DNA of 24,609 nucleotides from Chlamydiota bacterium (GTDB lineage: Bacteria; Chlamydiota; Chlamydiia; Chlamydiales; Parachlamydiaceae): NCBI GenBank assembly GCA_013286075.1, contig JABDGJ010000001.1, positions 75,121 to 99,729 of the forward strand. Direction: 5' to 3'. The notes beneath the pieces were generated by a model that saw only the letters and a list, made by a program, of their open reading frames with translations, had not been told where the DNA came from and did not search any database. The position numbers were made by a program, and so were the translations under genes. How positions within the stretch are numbered: position 1 is the stretch's first letter; each line of letters starts with the position of its first letter. Positions 1 through 8,004 of the stretch are shown here, piece after piece.

Positions 1-90
1 TCTCCCCTTTGTCCAGTCATCGTGGTCTGTTTCGAATGCGATGCCTACTACTCCGTTAGGTTCAAACATGCCGATAAACTGTTTGTACAT
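1..90 (-). CDS. N-terminus of an unidentified protein (runs off window)
   Basis: An open frame reads leftward from an ATG at 90 and leaves the window after 30 codons. The translation begins MYKQFIGMFEPNGVVGIAFE and continues with an acidic TDHDDW stretch. A purine-rich GGAG lies directly before the ATG. The fragment is too short to assign to a family. It points the same way as the GyrI-like gene upstream of it on the minus strand, with about 107 bp between them, so the two could be co-transcribed. It may also be only the first exon-sized piece of any kind of soluble protein; I do not recognise it. Confidence 0.45.
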   Translation of the reverse strand, partial: MYKQFIGMFEPNGVVGIAFETDHDDWTKGR

Positions 91-197
91 CTCCAATCTA
101 TCCCCCTCTCTTTAAGCAATCAATAATGGATTGAGATGAAAAGAGGCTTCCTTTCTGTCATGTTTCTTCCAACTGTATTTCATTGAGTTCTTTTTGC

Positions 198-761
198 TTA
201 GTTTCTCTTGATCGCAATATAAACTTTCACTTCTGGTTTTTTTTGTGGATCAAAATCTGGCGAGTATAATTCAAAATCAGTTGTATAGGAACGAGACAAG
301 TTCGATTGCCAAATCGCTTGCCAAACACCAATTAAACCTTGGGGAAATTCCCCTTTCGTTGTAAAAACAGCATACTTTGACTCAGGGATAACTTTTCCAA
401 CTAGTCCAGCTGGAATCTCGTCCAAACTAGAAACTTCCGCCCCCAGAATCCAAGAGTAAGGTTGTGTATAATCGCCTTCATAATCTGTATAAACAGCTAG
501 AATATTGCCATTTATCTTGTGAGGAATCTTGGCAAGAATATTTTGATTAAAAAATTTCTCTTTATGAACAGGCATTTCTAAAGAACATTTTTGATTATCA
601 GTTCTTAGCTCAAGTCCAATAAAAAACTTTTTCCTGTGATTTTCGACAGTATGGTGCATCTCGAGTCCCTCTGTTTGAATATATTCTAGTGCATCTATTT
701 CTGTTCCTTTGCAATAGACTGTAGTTGCAATAAAACTCAAAGCTAGAAAAAGCAGTTTCAT
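198..761 (-). CDS. GyrI-like / effector-binding domain protein with signal peptide
   Basis: The 187-residue product starts with a hydrophobic leader (MKLLFLALSFIATTVYC) that looks like a signal peptide; Cys17 could make it a lipoprotein. The rest matches the layout of GyrI-like small-molecule-binding domains (the AraC/BmrR effector-binding fold). There is a FIGLELRT strand, an acidic-aromatic YTDYEGDYTQPYSWILGAEV block, an IPAGLVGKVIPESKYAVFTTKGEFP segment, then WQAIWQS and a closing FELYSPDFDP / VKVYIAIKR strand. Family members bind drugs or metabolites in the cytosol, usually fused to a transcription factor or standing alone. Here no DNA-binding domain is present and the leader suggests export, which is unusual. 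The neighbouring membrane gene at 974 is divergent across about 210 bp. The domain call is fairly sure; the location and ligand are inferences. Confidence 0.72.
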   Translation of the reverse strand: MKLLFLALSFIATTVYCKGTEIDALEYIQTEGLEMHHTVENHRKKFFIGLELRTDNQKCSLEMPVHKEKFFNQNILAKIPHKINGNILAVYTDYEGDYTQPYSWILGAEVSSLDEIPAGLVGKVIPESKYAVFTTKGEFPQGLIGVWQAIWQSNLSRSYTTDFELYSPDFDPQKKPEVKVYIAIKRN

Positions 762-973
762 ATATCCACATCCTTTGTTATTTTAAGAGAGAGATATTAT
801 CAAAAAACATCCTAATAGGAAAGAAAAACTCTCACAGAAAAAACGTTGTATTTTCCACAAACGTATTGATCGATCTGTCAGTATTTGTTATTCTTATCCC
901 CATTCCCGTAACTCTTGGCTCTGAAATCTCTCTTTAATGTGATAGAATCGGACCTATCACAAAAAGTGGAAAA

Positions 974-1447
974 ATGATTTATTTCTTTACCATTATCCAA
1001 TGCATACTATTTTTTTTCATGGCTTTTCACGATTGGGTCGATATTCCCCCATTCACCAATCTTGCTGCACTAAAAAAAGCTCATTCATTGAGATTCCGAT
1101 TGATCGGCTCTTTTGTTAATGCAATCCTCGTGCTGATTCCTCTTGTTGTGACTTTTTTTTATTTTGCATTACCTCTTCCTCTATGGGCACGTCTTCTTTT
1201 TGTAATCATGTATGGCCTTATGACTTTTGGGACAATTACTGCGTGGTGGATTCCCTATTTTGGAGGTAGATACTGGATGCATGGTAACAAAGCTGGCTTT
1301 GAGGAGTATCGAGACACTCATTCTTTTCTACCACCAAGAGGAGATAATGTCGTTCCTAACACTCTGCATGTTATTTTACACATTCAAGTTTGGATATGTT
1401 TTGTTCTATCGCTTTATTGGTTGTGCACTGGAGGATGGAAGCTATGA
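974..1447 (+). CDS. Four-helix integral membrane protein, function unknown
   Basis: The 157-residue product has four clear hydrophobic segments: residues about 1-20, 40-68, 72-95 and 133-152. A conserved-looking hydrophilic loop lies between the third and fourth segments and contains GGRYWMHGNKAGFEEY and HSFLPPRGDNVVPN, with several charged and aromatic residues. The loop resembles a cofactor- or ligand-facing surface, but I cannot name the family. The ATG at 974 follows GTGGAAAA, an acceptable ribosome site. The preceding 210 bp would hold divergent promoters for this gene and the GyrI-like gene. A gene on the same strand follows after about 60 bp, so joint transcription with the M15 peptidase is possible. 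Confidence 0.7.
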   Translation: MIYFFTIIQCILFFFMAFHDWVDIPPFTNLAALKKAHSLRFRLIGSFVNAILVLIPLVVTFFYFALPLPLWARLLFVIMYGLMTFGTITAWWIPYFGGRYWMHGNKAGFEEYRDTHSFLPPRGDNVVPNTLHVILHIQVWICFVLSLYWLCTGGWKL

Positions 1448-1510
1448 CATGCAAAGATACAATTAATGTAATTAGTTACTCAATAGACTAACTTATGATG
1501 GAGATGAATA

Positions 1511-2170
1511 ATGGTTAAAAGTCTAACAACATTTTTTTTATGTTTATTCATAGTCTCAGGACATGCACAGGAATTTGAAGGGTCCATATCCCCTATTACA
1601 AATCAAATTTTTGAGCAGATGTCATATTCTTGGAATGATCAAAATCCAGTTCCAATCAATGATCTACGTTGCGTTTCGATTAGTCATTGGGGATTTGATG
1701 AGCAGATTCATCATGGTTCCTTAATTATTCATGAAAAAGTTGCAGAGGAGGTTATTGAAATTTTTAAAGAAATTTTCAACAACCAATTCCCTATCGAAAA
1801 AATGATGTTTGTAGACCTTTATGAAGGCAGTGATGAATTGTCAGCGCAGGATAATAACAGTTATTCATTTTGCTCCCGATCGATTACTGGTATGACGGGT
1901 GTTTTTTCCAAACATAGTTATGGCTTAGCAATCGATATTAATCCTCTATATAATCCCTATTTTCGAGGTGAGTTACTTGTTCCCAAAACTAGTGCTCAAT
2001 ATCTTGATCGCGAAAATAAAGTTAAAGGTATGATTGATCCAGACACAACCTGCTACCAAGCCTTTATTAAACGTGGATGGAAGTGGGGGGGAGATTGGAA
2101 AGAGAGTAGAGGTTATGTAGATTATCACCACTTCGAGAAAGATCCTAGTGAAGTACTTAAAGGTTCGTGA
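1511..2170 (+). CDS. Exported M15_4-type peptidoglycan peptidase
   Basis: The 219-residue product has a signal peptide (MVKSLTTFFLCLFIVSGHAQ, likely cleaved after HAQ) and a C-terminal zinc peptidase domain of the M15_4 kind (D-Ala-D-Ala / L-Ala-D-Glu peptidases). The zinc signature SKHSYGLAIDINPLYNPYF supplies the first His and Asp. The later GWKWGGDW and DYHHFEK segments supply the last His and the catalytic surroundings. In this family the enzyme trims or opens peptide cross-links of peptidoglycan in the periplasm. A GGAG sits about eight bases before the ATG at 1511, fixing the start. The gene is complete, with no missing key residue. Activity on peptidoglycan is inferred from the family; the exact bond cut cannot be read from the sequence. 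Confidence 0.85.
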   Translation: MVKSLTTFFLCLFIVSGHAQEFEGSISPITNQIFEQMSYSWNDQNPVPINDLRCVSISHWGFDEQIHHGSLIIHEKVAEEVIEIFKEIFNNQFPIEKMMFVDLYEGSDELSAQDNNSYSFCSRSITGMTGVFSKHSYGLAIDINPLYNPYFRGELLVPKTSAQYLDRENKVKGMIDPDTTCYQAFIKRGWKWGGDWKESRGYVDYHHFEKDPSEVLKGS

Positions 2171-2336
2171 CTGCATTTGGTTTTGCTTCGAATTCTGAAT
2201 GACTTACTTAAAAAGAAAATGGTGCGGTAGAAAATTCGAAAGAGCATTTCAGTGCCTATTTGTACTCTTTTCATAAAACAGAACGAAAAGTTTTTTAAAG
2301 GACAACATTCTTTCGAAAATTCATATAATCTAAATC

Positions 2337-2531
2337 TTAAACTGGTTCCCCATCTCTTAATTCTTTACAATATTGTATGATGCTTTGAGCGTCAAGTTCT
2401 AACCTTTGGGCATATCTTCGAGTAAGAAGCCAATAAACTCCGCATACCCCAGTGCAACTTAAAGCAAGGGTTGGATCAAAATGAAAAACTACACTTGAAG
2501 CTGAAATAACTAGTCCGACCAATGTTCCCAA
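2337..2531 (-). CDS. Small hydrophobic ORF, possibly a 5'-truncated gene
   Basis: A leftward frame encodes about 64 residues from a TTG codon. It has one or two hydrophobic stretches (LVGLVISASSVVFHF and LALSCTGVCGVYWLL) followed by a charged tail (RRYAQRLELDAQSIIQYCKEL). The open frame extends upstream to about 2565 with sensible residues (ADRLTLFRETIKLG) but has no ATG before a stop codon. There is no convincing ribosome site. This suggests either a non-standard start or the remaining 3' part of a longer gene. I do not recognise the family. Confidence 0.35.
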   Translation of the reverse strand: MGTLVGLVISASSVVFHFDPTLALSCTGVCGVYWLLTRRYAQRLELDAQSIIQYCKELRDGEPV

Positions 2532-2933
2532 TTTTATTGTTTCTCTGAAGAGAGTGAGACGATCAGCCGCCTATAGTATTTTTATTTGAAAACTATTTTG
2601 TACTGGTATCCCTTCTGATTGCTCGTAATAATTTGATACTTTCATATTAACCCCTGTAAAAAATAATTATTAACATATAAGTTATCAAAATTCATCGAAA
2701 AAAATTCAATTTAAAATGGAATGACCGGCAAGGTTGCTGGTCTAGCCACCCACTTCACAACTTCCCAAGTCATGGAACTGATGCATTCAGAACGCTAACA
2801 GTGAGAATAGGGAGACTTACATGCGAGGGATTAACGACAGAAGCCTGGAAAAATCTAAGACGACAATATTTAATTTAAGAAAGAGTTCAAATTCATGAAC
2901 TCTTTCTTAAAATGACTAAGCATTGTTTATAAA
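2532..2933. other. Gene-poor gap with a possible decayed coding remnant
   Basis: No intact gene is visible in this 400-bp gap. On the plus strand, 2736-2878 reads like coding sequence in two frames. One frame gives AGLATHFTTSQVMELMHSER and then a stop. The other gives GRLTCEGLTTEAWKNLRRQY and ends in TAA at 2876-2878, just at the foot of the hairpin at 2875-2910. This could be the 3' end of an old gene with a frameshift and its own terminator. No start codon or family could be assigned, so the remnant call is an inference. Confidence 0.3.
2875..2910. terminator. 15-bp perfect hairpin, probable bidirectional terminator
   Basis: The arms TTAAGAAAGAGTTCA (2875-2889) and TGAACTCTTTCTTAA (2896-2910) pair perfectly around a six-base loop. 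It lies about 24 bp past the stop codon of the leftward gene ending at 2934 and at the end of the rightward coding remnant. A U-rich stretch on either strand is formed by the stem's own CTTTCTT, but there is no long free T tract, so termination is likely rather than certain. Confidence 0.55.
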
Positions 2934-3401
2934 TTACGCTTTAAAAACCGGTTTTTCCAAGGAAATAGACTGGACTTTTTCAGGATTAATTATAATAGCA
3001 AAAAATTGAAAAATGATTTTCGGAGCAGCTACAACAAGTTTAACAGGAAGATTCGCTGCTGCTATAAGGGTATGTTCAGTGCTGACCAAAACATCTTTTA
3101 ATGTAAAGCGAGCCTCTTCAGAGCAGAAAAAATCATTGCTGGTCCAATTAGTGTAGGCTAAAACATCTTTCAATTTAACGTTCTTAAAAAAAGCTGCTCC
3201 AATTAGATTAATCGCAGTCATAGCCACATACTCGATGACACCCAGTGGAGATTTGAGTGTATCTAATCCAACATCTAATATAGACACAGGAACTGAACAA
3301 AAACGCCCCAAAGTTTTATGTGTTTGAGACAAACCATTCAATGCAGCGTAAAGGGTTTCTTGTAAATTTGTTATTTGTTTTGTAACGAAGTAAGTTCGCA
3401 T
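2934..3401 (-). CDS. Hydrophobic hypothetical protein, possibly lineage-specific
   Basis: The 155-residue product starts at an ATG preceded by a good ribosome site (AAGGAG, about six bases upstream). The N-terminal 45 residues are helical and polar (ITNLQETLYAALNGLSQTHK). Two hydrophobic regions follow: residues about 51-72 (SPLGVIEYVAMTAINLIGAA) and about 110-138 (ANLPVKLVVAAPKIIFQFFA). The shape resembles small membrane-associated proteins common in environmental chlamydiae, and is similar in style to the protein at 20188-20586. No enzymatic motif is seen. An Inc-like or membrane-associated role is possible but not shown. Confidence 0.65.
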   Translation of the reverse strand: MRTYFVTKQITNLQETLYAALNGLSQTHKTLGRFCSVPVSILDVGLDTLKSPLGVIEYVAMTAINLIGAAFFKNVKLKDVLAYTNWTSNDFFCSEEARFTLKDVLVSTEHTLIAAANLPVKLVVAAPKIIFQFFAIIINPEKVQSISLEKPVFKA

Positions 3402-3621
3402 TGAAATTCTCCTTTTTTATTAAAAAAAATAATATTTAATAGGAATTATATTAAATTTAGCAATTAACTTCTATAAAGATTATTAGTTTTATGTTTTTTT
3501 GTATTCTTACGGTCGCATAAAATTTCAGTTTTAAAAAAAATTAATAAGTTTTAAAGGAGAAGTCTATGAGGTTGTTATGATGATGTCAAACGGGTTCAGG
3601 CTTGCAATTTACAATTTGAAC

Positions 3622-3682
3622 TTTTAATCGCGGGAGCTTTCGCGTTGACATAAACTAAATTTTGAGATCACTTGGGTGTATA
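3622..3682 (+). repeat. Half copy of the dispersed repeat found at 8005-8166
   Basis: About 60 bp here match the reverse complement of the left arm of the inverted repeat at 8005-8166. The first 26 bases, from TTTTAATCGCGGGAGC through TTTCGCGTTG, are identical, and the following AAATTTTGAGATCACTTGGGTGTATA differs at a few positions. It lies 20-80 bp before the SDR gene, so it may supply part of that gene's leader. A TTGACA hexamer (3645-3650) falls inside it, but I see no well-placed -10. Confidence 0.75.
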
Positions 3683-3700
3683 GACATTTAAAAGAGAGCT

Positions 3701-5134
3701 ATGAAAATCTTACTTACTGGAGCTAATGGGTATATTGGAGCTCGTCTCCTTCCCCGTCTGATAGAAGAAGGACACGAGGTCTATGCTCTAGTAAGAAGCC
3801 GCTACCGGATTGAAATTCCTAAGATATTTCAGTCTCAAGTTCATATCATTGAAGCTGATCTCCTTGATCCTTTATCTTTGCTAAAAATTCCCGCTGATAT
3901 CGATGCAGCTTACTATCTAGTCCATTCAATGAGTTATTCGCAAAAATTTTCCGAATTAGAAGCTGCTTCAGCAAAAAATTTTGTGAGTCGGTTGGAAAAT
4001 ACACAAGCAAAACAAATCATCTACTTGAGCGGTCTCTCAAATGAAGCCCATCTTTCTCGTCATTTAACCTCGAGAAAAAAAGTAGGCGAAATCCTCCAGA
4101 TAGGAAAAGTTCCTGTGACTATCTTAATGGCTGGAATCATTATCGGTTCGGGAAGCGCTTCATTTGAAATTATCCGAGACCTGGTTGAAAAGCTGCCCAT
4201 TATGATTGCCCCAAAATGGCTTACGCAGCTCACCCAACCGATCGCCATACGCAATGTTCTAGCTTATCTAACGCTCGTTTTGGGAAATCCAGTTTGCTTT
4301 GGACAGTCCTTTGAGATCGGAGGACCTGATGTCATGAGCTACAAAGACCTTCTATTAAATTTCGCTAAAATGCGGGGGTTGAAGCGGAAAATCTTCACGG
4401 TTCCCGTTCTTACGCCGCGCCTCTCCTCCTACTGGCTTTTCTTTGTGACTAGCACAAGCTTTTCACTTGCCCGTTTCCTAGTTGAAAGTCTCATTAATAA
4501 TGCAGTTTGCAAAGAAAATCGAATTCAAACTCTTTTTCCAAGAAAACTACTCTCTTATAAGCAAGCTCTACAACTGGCTTTTACTCGTATCGAAGATGAT
4601 TGGGTACCTTCAAGCTGGAAAGATACGTTAAGTGGCTCCGCTTTAAATCCAGATCTGTCTATTTATGTCCACGTTCCTCAATTCGGCATCTTGAGCGATA
4701 AACGGACCATCCGTTTTTCTTGTCCTATAGAACAAGTGCAAAAACGGGTATGGGCTTTAGGAGGAAAAAGAGGTTGGCTTACCATGAATTGGGCTTGGAA
4801 AGTGAGAGGTTTTCTAGATAAATTGGTGGGAGGAGTTGGGTTGCGCCGAGGACGGACCCATCCAACCCAGCTGAAAGTAGGAGACACTCTCGATTTCTGG
4901 CGCGTTTTGTTAGCAGATGAAAAAAATCGACGTCTGCTTCTCTATGCTGAAATGAAATTGCCTGGTGAGGCGTGGCTTGAATTTAAAATCACCCCTTATG
5001 AAACAGGGGGAGATTTAATACAAACTGCCACTTTTCGCCCAAAGGGAGTCTGGGGTCGATTTTATTGGTATATTCTTTACCCATTTCATGCTCTTATTTT
5101 CAGCAGGTTGGCAACACATATCGCAAAAGGATAG
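3701..5134 (+). CDS. NAD(P)-binding SDR oxidoreductase with C-terminal DUF2867
   Basis: The 477-residue product has an N-terminal Rossmann domain with the dinucleotide-binding motif TGANGYIG at residues 6-13 and VRS following strand two, where the acidic or basic cofactor-selecting residue sits. The atypical-SDR type (YbjT-like) fits: YYLVHSMSY and IIYLSGL replace the standard catalytic Tyr-x-x-x-Lys. Residues about 320-470 match DUF2867: IRFSCPIEQVQKRVWALGG, GLRRGR, VGDTLDFWRV, RLLLYAEMKLPGEAWLEF and the closing WGRFYWYILYPFHALIF. This fusion is known, but its substrate is not. The photolyase gene begins only 3 bp after the stop, so the two form an operon. The pairing with DNA photorepair suggests a light or redox stress context, which is an inference. 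Confidence 0.88.
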   Translation: MKILLTGANGYIGARLLPRLIEEGHEVYALVRSRYRIEIPKIFQSQVHIIEADLLDPLSLLKIPADIDAAYYLVHSMSYSQKFSELEAASAKNFVSRLENTQAKQIIYLSGLSNEAHLSRHLTSRKKVGEILQIGKVPVTILMAGIIIGSGSASFEIIRDLVEKLPIMIAPKWLTQLTQPIAIRNVLAYLTLVLGNPVCFGQSFEIGGPDVMSYKDLLLNFAKMRGLKRKIFTVPVLTPRLSSYWLFFVTSTSFSLARFLVESLINNAVCKENRIQTLFPRKLLSYKQALQLAFTRIEDDWVPSSWKDTLSGSALNPDLSIYVHVPQFGILSDKRTIRFSCPIEQVQKRVWALGGKRGWLTMNWAWKVRGFLDKLVGGVGLRRGRTHPTQLKVGDTLDFWRVLLADEKNRRLLLYAEMKLPGEAWLEFKITPYETGGDLIQTATFRPKGVWGRFYWYILYPFHALIFSRLATHIAKG

Positions 5135-5137
5135 AAA

Positions 5138-6508
5138 ATGGAAAGGAAGTTTCGAAGATCTCTTTTTTTATTTAGGCGCGATTTGCGGCTTCAGGATAAT
5201 ACAGGTCTCATTTTTGCGTTGCAATCTTCAGAAATTGTCATTCCCGCCTTCGTTTTTACACCAGAACAGATCGAGAAAAATCCTTTTAGAAGCGATCATT
5301 GTCTGAAATTTATGATTGAGTCTCTCAGAGATCTTGAAAATCAACTACAAAAAGAAGGAGGCAGTCTCTTCTTCTTTAAGGGCAAATCCGAAGAAGTTGT
5401 GCGCAAATGCATACGAGAACTTCATATCGAGACTTTGATTGTAAATCGAGACTATACTCCCTATAGCCGTCAAAGAGACAAAAAGCTCGAAAAAGTTTGT
5501 GAAGCGGGCCATATTCCCTTTTATTCTTTCGATGATGCTCTTCTTCACCCACCTGAAGAGACTCTGAAAAAAGATGGGAAGCCTTACACAATTTTCACTC
5601 CTTATTTTCGCAATGCTTCAAAACAGAAAGTATTGCCTCCCCTCCAAAATCAATGGTCCAATTACTTTCATGGATCGATTCCCTTTGCAAACAACAAGTC
5701 GACCTTTCCCAAGCAAGAGATAAAAAATGAACTTGTTGGCGGAAGGGCAGAAGCGTTAAAAATTCTCGAAAAATTAGGTTCTTTTAGTAGATATAAAAAA
5801 TTAAAAGATTTTCCCGCAGAAGAGTTCTCTACACATCTCTCTCCTTGTCTAAAATTCACGGTCTGCTCTCCTCGCGAAGTGTATGCGGCAATCTGTCACA
5901 ATCTAGGTCCGCACCACGAGCTGATCCGTTCTCTTTACTGGAGAGACTTTTTTACATCGATTGCCTTTTTCTTTCCTCACGTCTTTAAAGGTGCGTTTCA
6001 TCCCAAATTTGATAAGCTCGAATGGTCTTATAACAAAAAAGCTTATCAGCGATGGTGCAAAGGCTCTACCGGTTTTCCAATTGTCGATGCAGGAATGAGA
6101 GAGATGAACGAAACAGGCTTTATGCCTAATCGCATTCGAATGATTACAGCTTCATTTCTTATCAAAGATTTACATATCGATTGGAGATGGGGTGAAAAAT
6201 ACTTTGCTCGAACTTTGATCGATTATGACCCTGCTGTGAACAATGGGAACTGGCAATGGATAGCGAGCTGTGGAAGCGATGCCCAGCCTTATTTTCGCAT
6301 TTTCAATCCTTGGACTCAGCAGAAAAAATTCGATCCTGAATGTATCTATATTAAAAAATGGATTCCTGAACTTCGCGATTTTCCTCCTAAGGCCATTCAT
6401 GCGTGGTATAAGGAAAAGTACCATGCTGGATATAAAAAATATCCAGCTCCGATGAGTAATCACGAAAGGACAGCAAAAGAATCGGTTCACGCCTATAGAT
6501 TGATCTGA
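5138..6508 (+). CDS. phrB: Class I cyclobutane pyrimidine dimer photolyase
   Basis: The 456-residue product has the N-terminal antenna domain (FLFRRDLRLQDN) and the C-terminal FAD domain. The electron-transfer tryptophans equivalent to E. coli W382, W359 and W306 are present at about residues 372, 349 and 296, and the substrate Trp (W277 equivalent) at about 268. The FAD signature NNGNWQWIASCGSDAQPYFR is intact. The enzyme uses blue light to split UV-induced pyrimidine dimers. One departure: the dimer-contacting Glu three residues before W268 (E. coli E274) is Ser265 here (RSLYWRDFF). The GWMHNR segment reads GFMPNR; its Asn is the CPD-type residue. AAAGGA lies six bases before the ATG. It is the second gene of the SDR operon. 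Confidence 0.92.
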   Translation: MERKFRRSLFLFRRDLRLQDNTGLIFALQSSEIVIPAFVFTPEQIEKNPFRSDHCLKFMIESLRDLENQLQKEGGSLFFFKGKSEEVVRKCIRELHIETLIVNRDYTPYSRQRDKKLEKVCEAGHIPFYSFDDALLHPPEETLKKDGKPYTIFTPYFRNASKQKVLPPLQNQWSNYFHGSIPFANNKSTFPKQEIKNELVGGRAEALKILEKLGSFSRYKKLKDFPAEEFSTHLSPCLKFTVCSPREVYAAICHNLGPHHELIRSLYWRDFFTSIAFFFPHVFKGAFHPKFDKLEWSYNKKAYQRWCKGSTGFPIVDAGMREMNETGFMPNRIRMITASFLIKDLHIDWRWGEKYFARTLIDYDPAVNNGNWQWIASCGSDAQPYFRIFNPWTQQKKFDPECIYIKKWIPELRDFPPKAIHAWYKEKYHAGYKKYPAPMSNHERTAKESVHAYRLI

Positions 6509-6552
6509 TTCCGTCGACCACTTATCGAAAAACATGTGGAATAAAAATTGTA

Positions 6553-6581
6553 TTGACGAGCAATATACGTTGATTTACTAT
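6553..6581 (+). promoter_or_regulatory. Candidate sigma-70-type promoter for the 433-residue gene
   Basis: TTGACG (6553-6558) and TACTAT (6576-6581) are separated by 17 bp, five of six and four of six matches to consensus. The pair sits 68 bp before the ATG at 6649, in the gap after the photolyase gene. Confidence 0.45.
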
Positions 6582-6648
6582 CTTAAATATACAATATGTA
6601 CTAATATTTGTTCGTAGAAAGAAATCAGTTTTCAAATATGTTATAAAT

Positions 6649-7950
6649 ATGATTTGTCTTACAGAATTAACTCTTTCTAAACTTAGCTCAGAGTCTTTTT
6701 GTTTTAAAAAACAGAAAAACTCGTCTTCCAAAAATAGCACCTTCATTAATACCAAAGGGTGTGGCAGCTTTTACCAAAGCCAGTTCAATGTAATTACATC
6801 TTTTTTTATTACACAGTTAGAGAACTCTTTGCGTAATAACAATCTTACACAAAATCAACTTATTCAAATATATTGCAATGTTTTTGAATGGAACAAAAAA
6901 ATAGAAAACTACAACGTGAAATTGGATGCTTTGATACGAAAAATAGCAGGCTGGTTCTGTTCATGTTCCTATCTTGATTCTTTTTGTAAAAAAGTTCGCA
7001 AAAATAAAATCCCTTTAGAACCTCTCAATCAAAAGATCTGGCAATTAGAAACAAAAAAGCACATTAGGGTATATAGGCCAATTTGTTCAATTTCTTTTGA
7101 TAACTGGTTTTCGCAACACTCTGGCAATTTTATAGCACATGCTGTTCACTCTTTAAATATTCCTTCCCTGCTAAAAGAAGGAGAACTACTACCTAGTGAA
7201 ATGCTATTGAGGAAATACGGTACAGTTCGCCATGAAACTTTTATGTTAAAATATGCAAGCTCTTCAATTTTATTTCCCGCACTAACATTACAATTAATAA
7301 AAGATGACATAAAAACCTTGAAGATAGAATACGATAAATCTATAGAGAAATTGATTGCTGACGAAGTGCAAAAACCTTCCTACTACGGCAAGTGTAATTA
7401 CGAATGGAATACATTTATCACAAACAAACTCGCTAAATATGCAAAATGGGGTCTTTGTAAATCTACCGTTCTCTTTGCTCTAGATAATAGCGCAACAGAC
7501 TCAATTGATCAGAAGCTTTACAGGCTTGCACAAGGGTGGAAGAAATACCAATCTATACATCAGGAATATCCTAACTTTTTGACCAGAATTGCCTGTATCA
7601 GAGAACTTGTTTTGCCGTTGTGGAAGATTTTACCCGATATCCGTGCAACATCTAATCGGGTAGACTGGCAATATGGTGAAGTAGTCATTCTAAAGGGCGT
7701 AAAGGAAAAATCAATCATTGGAGATCAACATAACGTATCTATCAAAAATGAGGTTTCGCTGCTATACCCTTTTCAAAATGGAGGAAAATTCCTCGGGCTT
7801 CCTTTAAATAATAGCGACACTATTATCTTAGGCCCAAGAGAAGTATTATCTCGTTATAAAAGCCAATATAGCAATATTTGCTATGTAGAAGAGTTATCCC
7901 CCCACCAAAAAAAACATTTGGAAATACCCACATCTTCCAAGAGCGTGTAA
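6649..7950 (+). CDS. Unrecognised 433-residue protein, effector candidate
   Basis: The start region is Ser/Asn/Lys-rich and probably disordered (residues 1-38), as in type III substrates. A Cys-rich patch follows at about 103-115 (WFCSCSYLDSFCKKV). The middle has FIAHAVHSLNIPSLLKEGEL (about residues 162-181), which resembles the first conserved block of ADP-ribosyltransferase-like folds (a His followed by a helix and K-x-G-x-L). The C-terminal third has VSIKNEVSLLYPF, GKFLGLPL and TIILGPREVLSRY, a pattern of strands that could be a catalytic core. This likeness is weak and no family is claimed. There is no clear ribosome site before the ATG. A candidate promoter lies upstream and the terminator at 8067-8104 lies downstream, so it is probably transcribed alone. 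Confidence 0.7.
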   Translation: MICLTELTLSKLSSESFCFKKQKNSSSKNSTFINTKGCGSFYQSQFNVITSFFITQLENSLRNNNLTQNQLIQIYCNVFEWNKKIENYNVKLDALIRKIAGWFCSCSYLDSFCKKVRKNKIPLEPLNQKIWQLETKKHIRVYRPICSISFDNWFSQHSGNFIAHAVHSLNIPSLLKEGELLPSEMLLRKYGTVRHETFMLKYASSSILFPALTLQLIKDDIKTLKIEYDKSIEKLIADEVQKPSYYGKCNYEWNTFITNKLAKYAKWGLCKSTVLFALDNSATDSIDQKLYRLAQGWKKYQSIHQEYPNFLTRIACIRELVLPLWKILPDIRATSNRVDWQYGEVVILKGVKEKSIIGDQHNVSIKNEVSLLYPFQNGGKFLGLPLNNSDTIILGPREVLSRYKSQYSNICYVEELSPHQKKHLEIPTSSKSV

Positions 7951-8004
7951 ACGAATCTAACTAATTTGCTGACCCTTCAAAAATTGCAATAATGTTAATG
8001 TAAT

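Noticed and set aside
1227..1466. Overlapping plus-strand ORF of 79 codons
   Set aside because: It lies wholly inside or just past the four-helix membrane protein in another frame and has no coherent domain.
3645..3650. Perfect TTGACA as a promoter for the SDR operon
   Set aside because: No -10-like hexamer lies at 16-18 bp; the match sits inside a repeated element and may be chance.
6170..6535. Minus-strand ORF opposite the photolyase 3' half
   Set aside because: The photolyase frame carries the conserved FAD motifs; the antisense frame has none.
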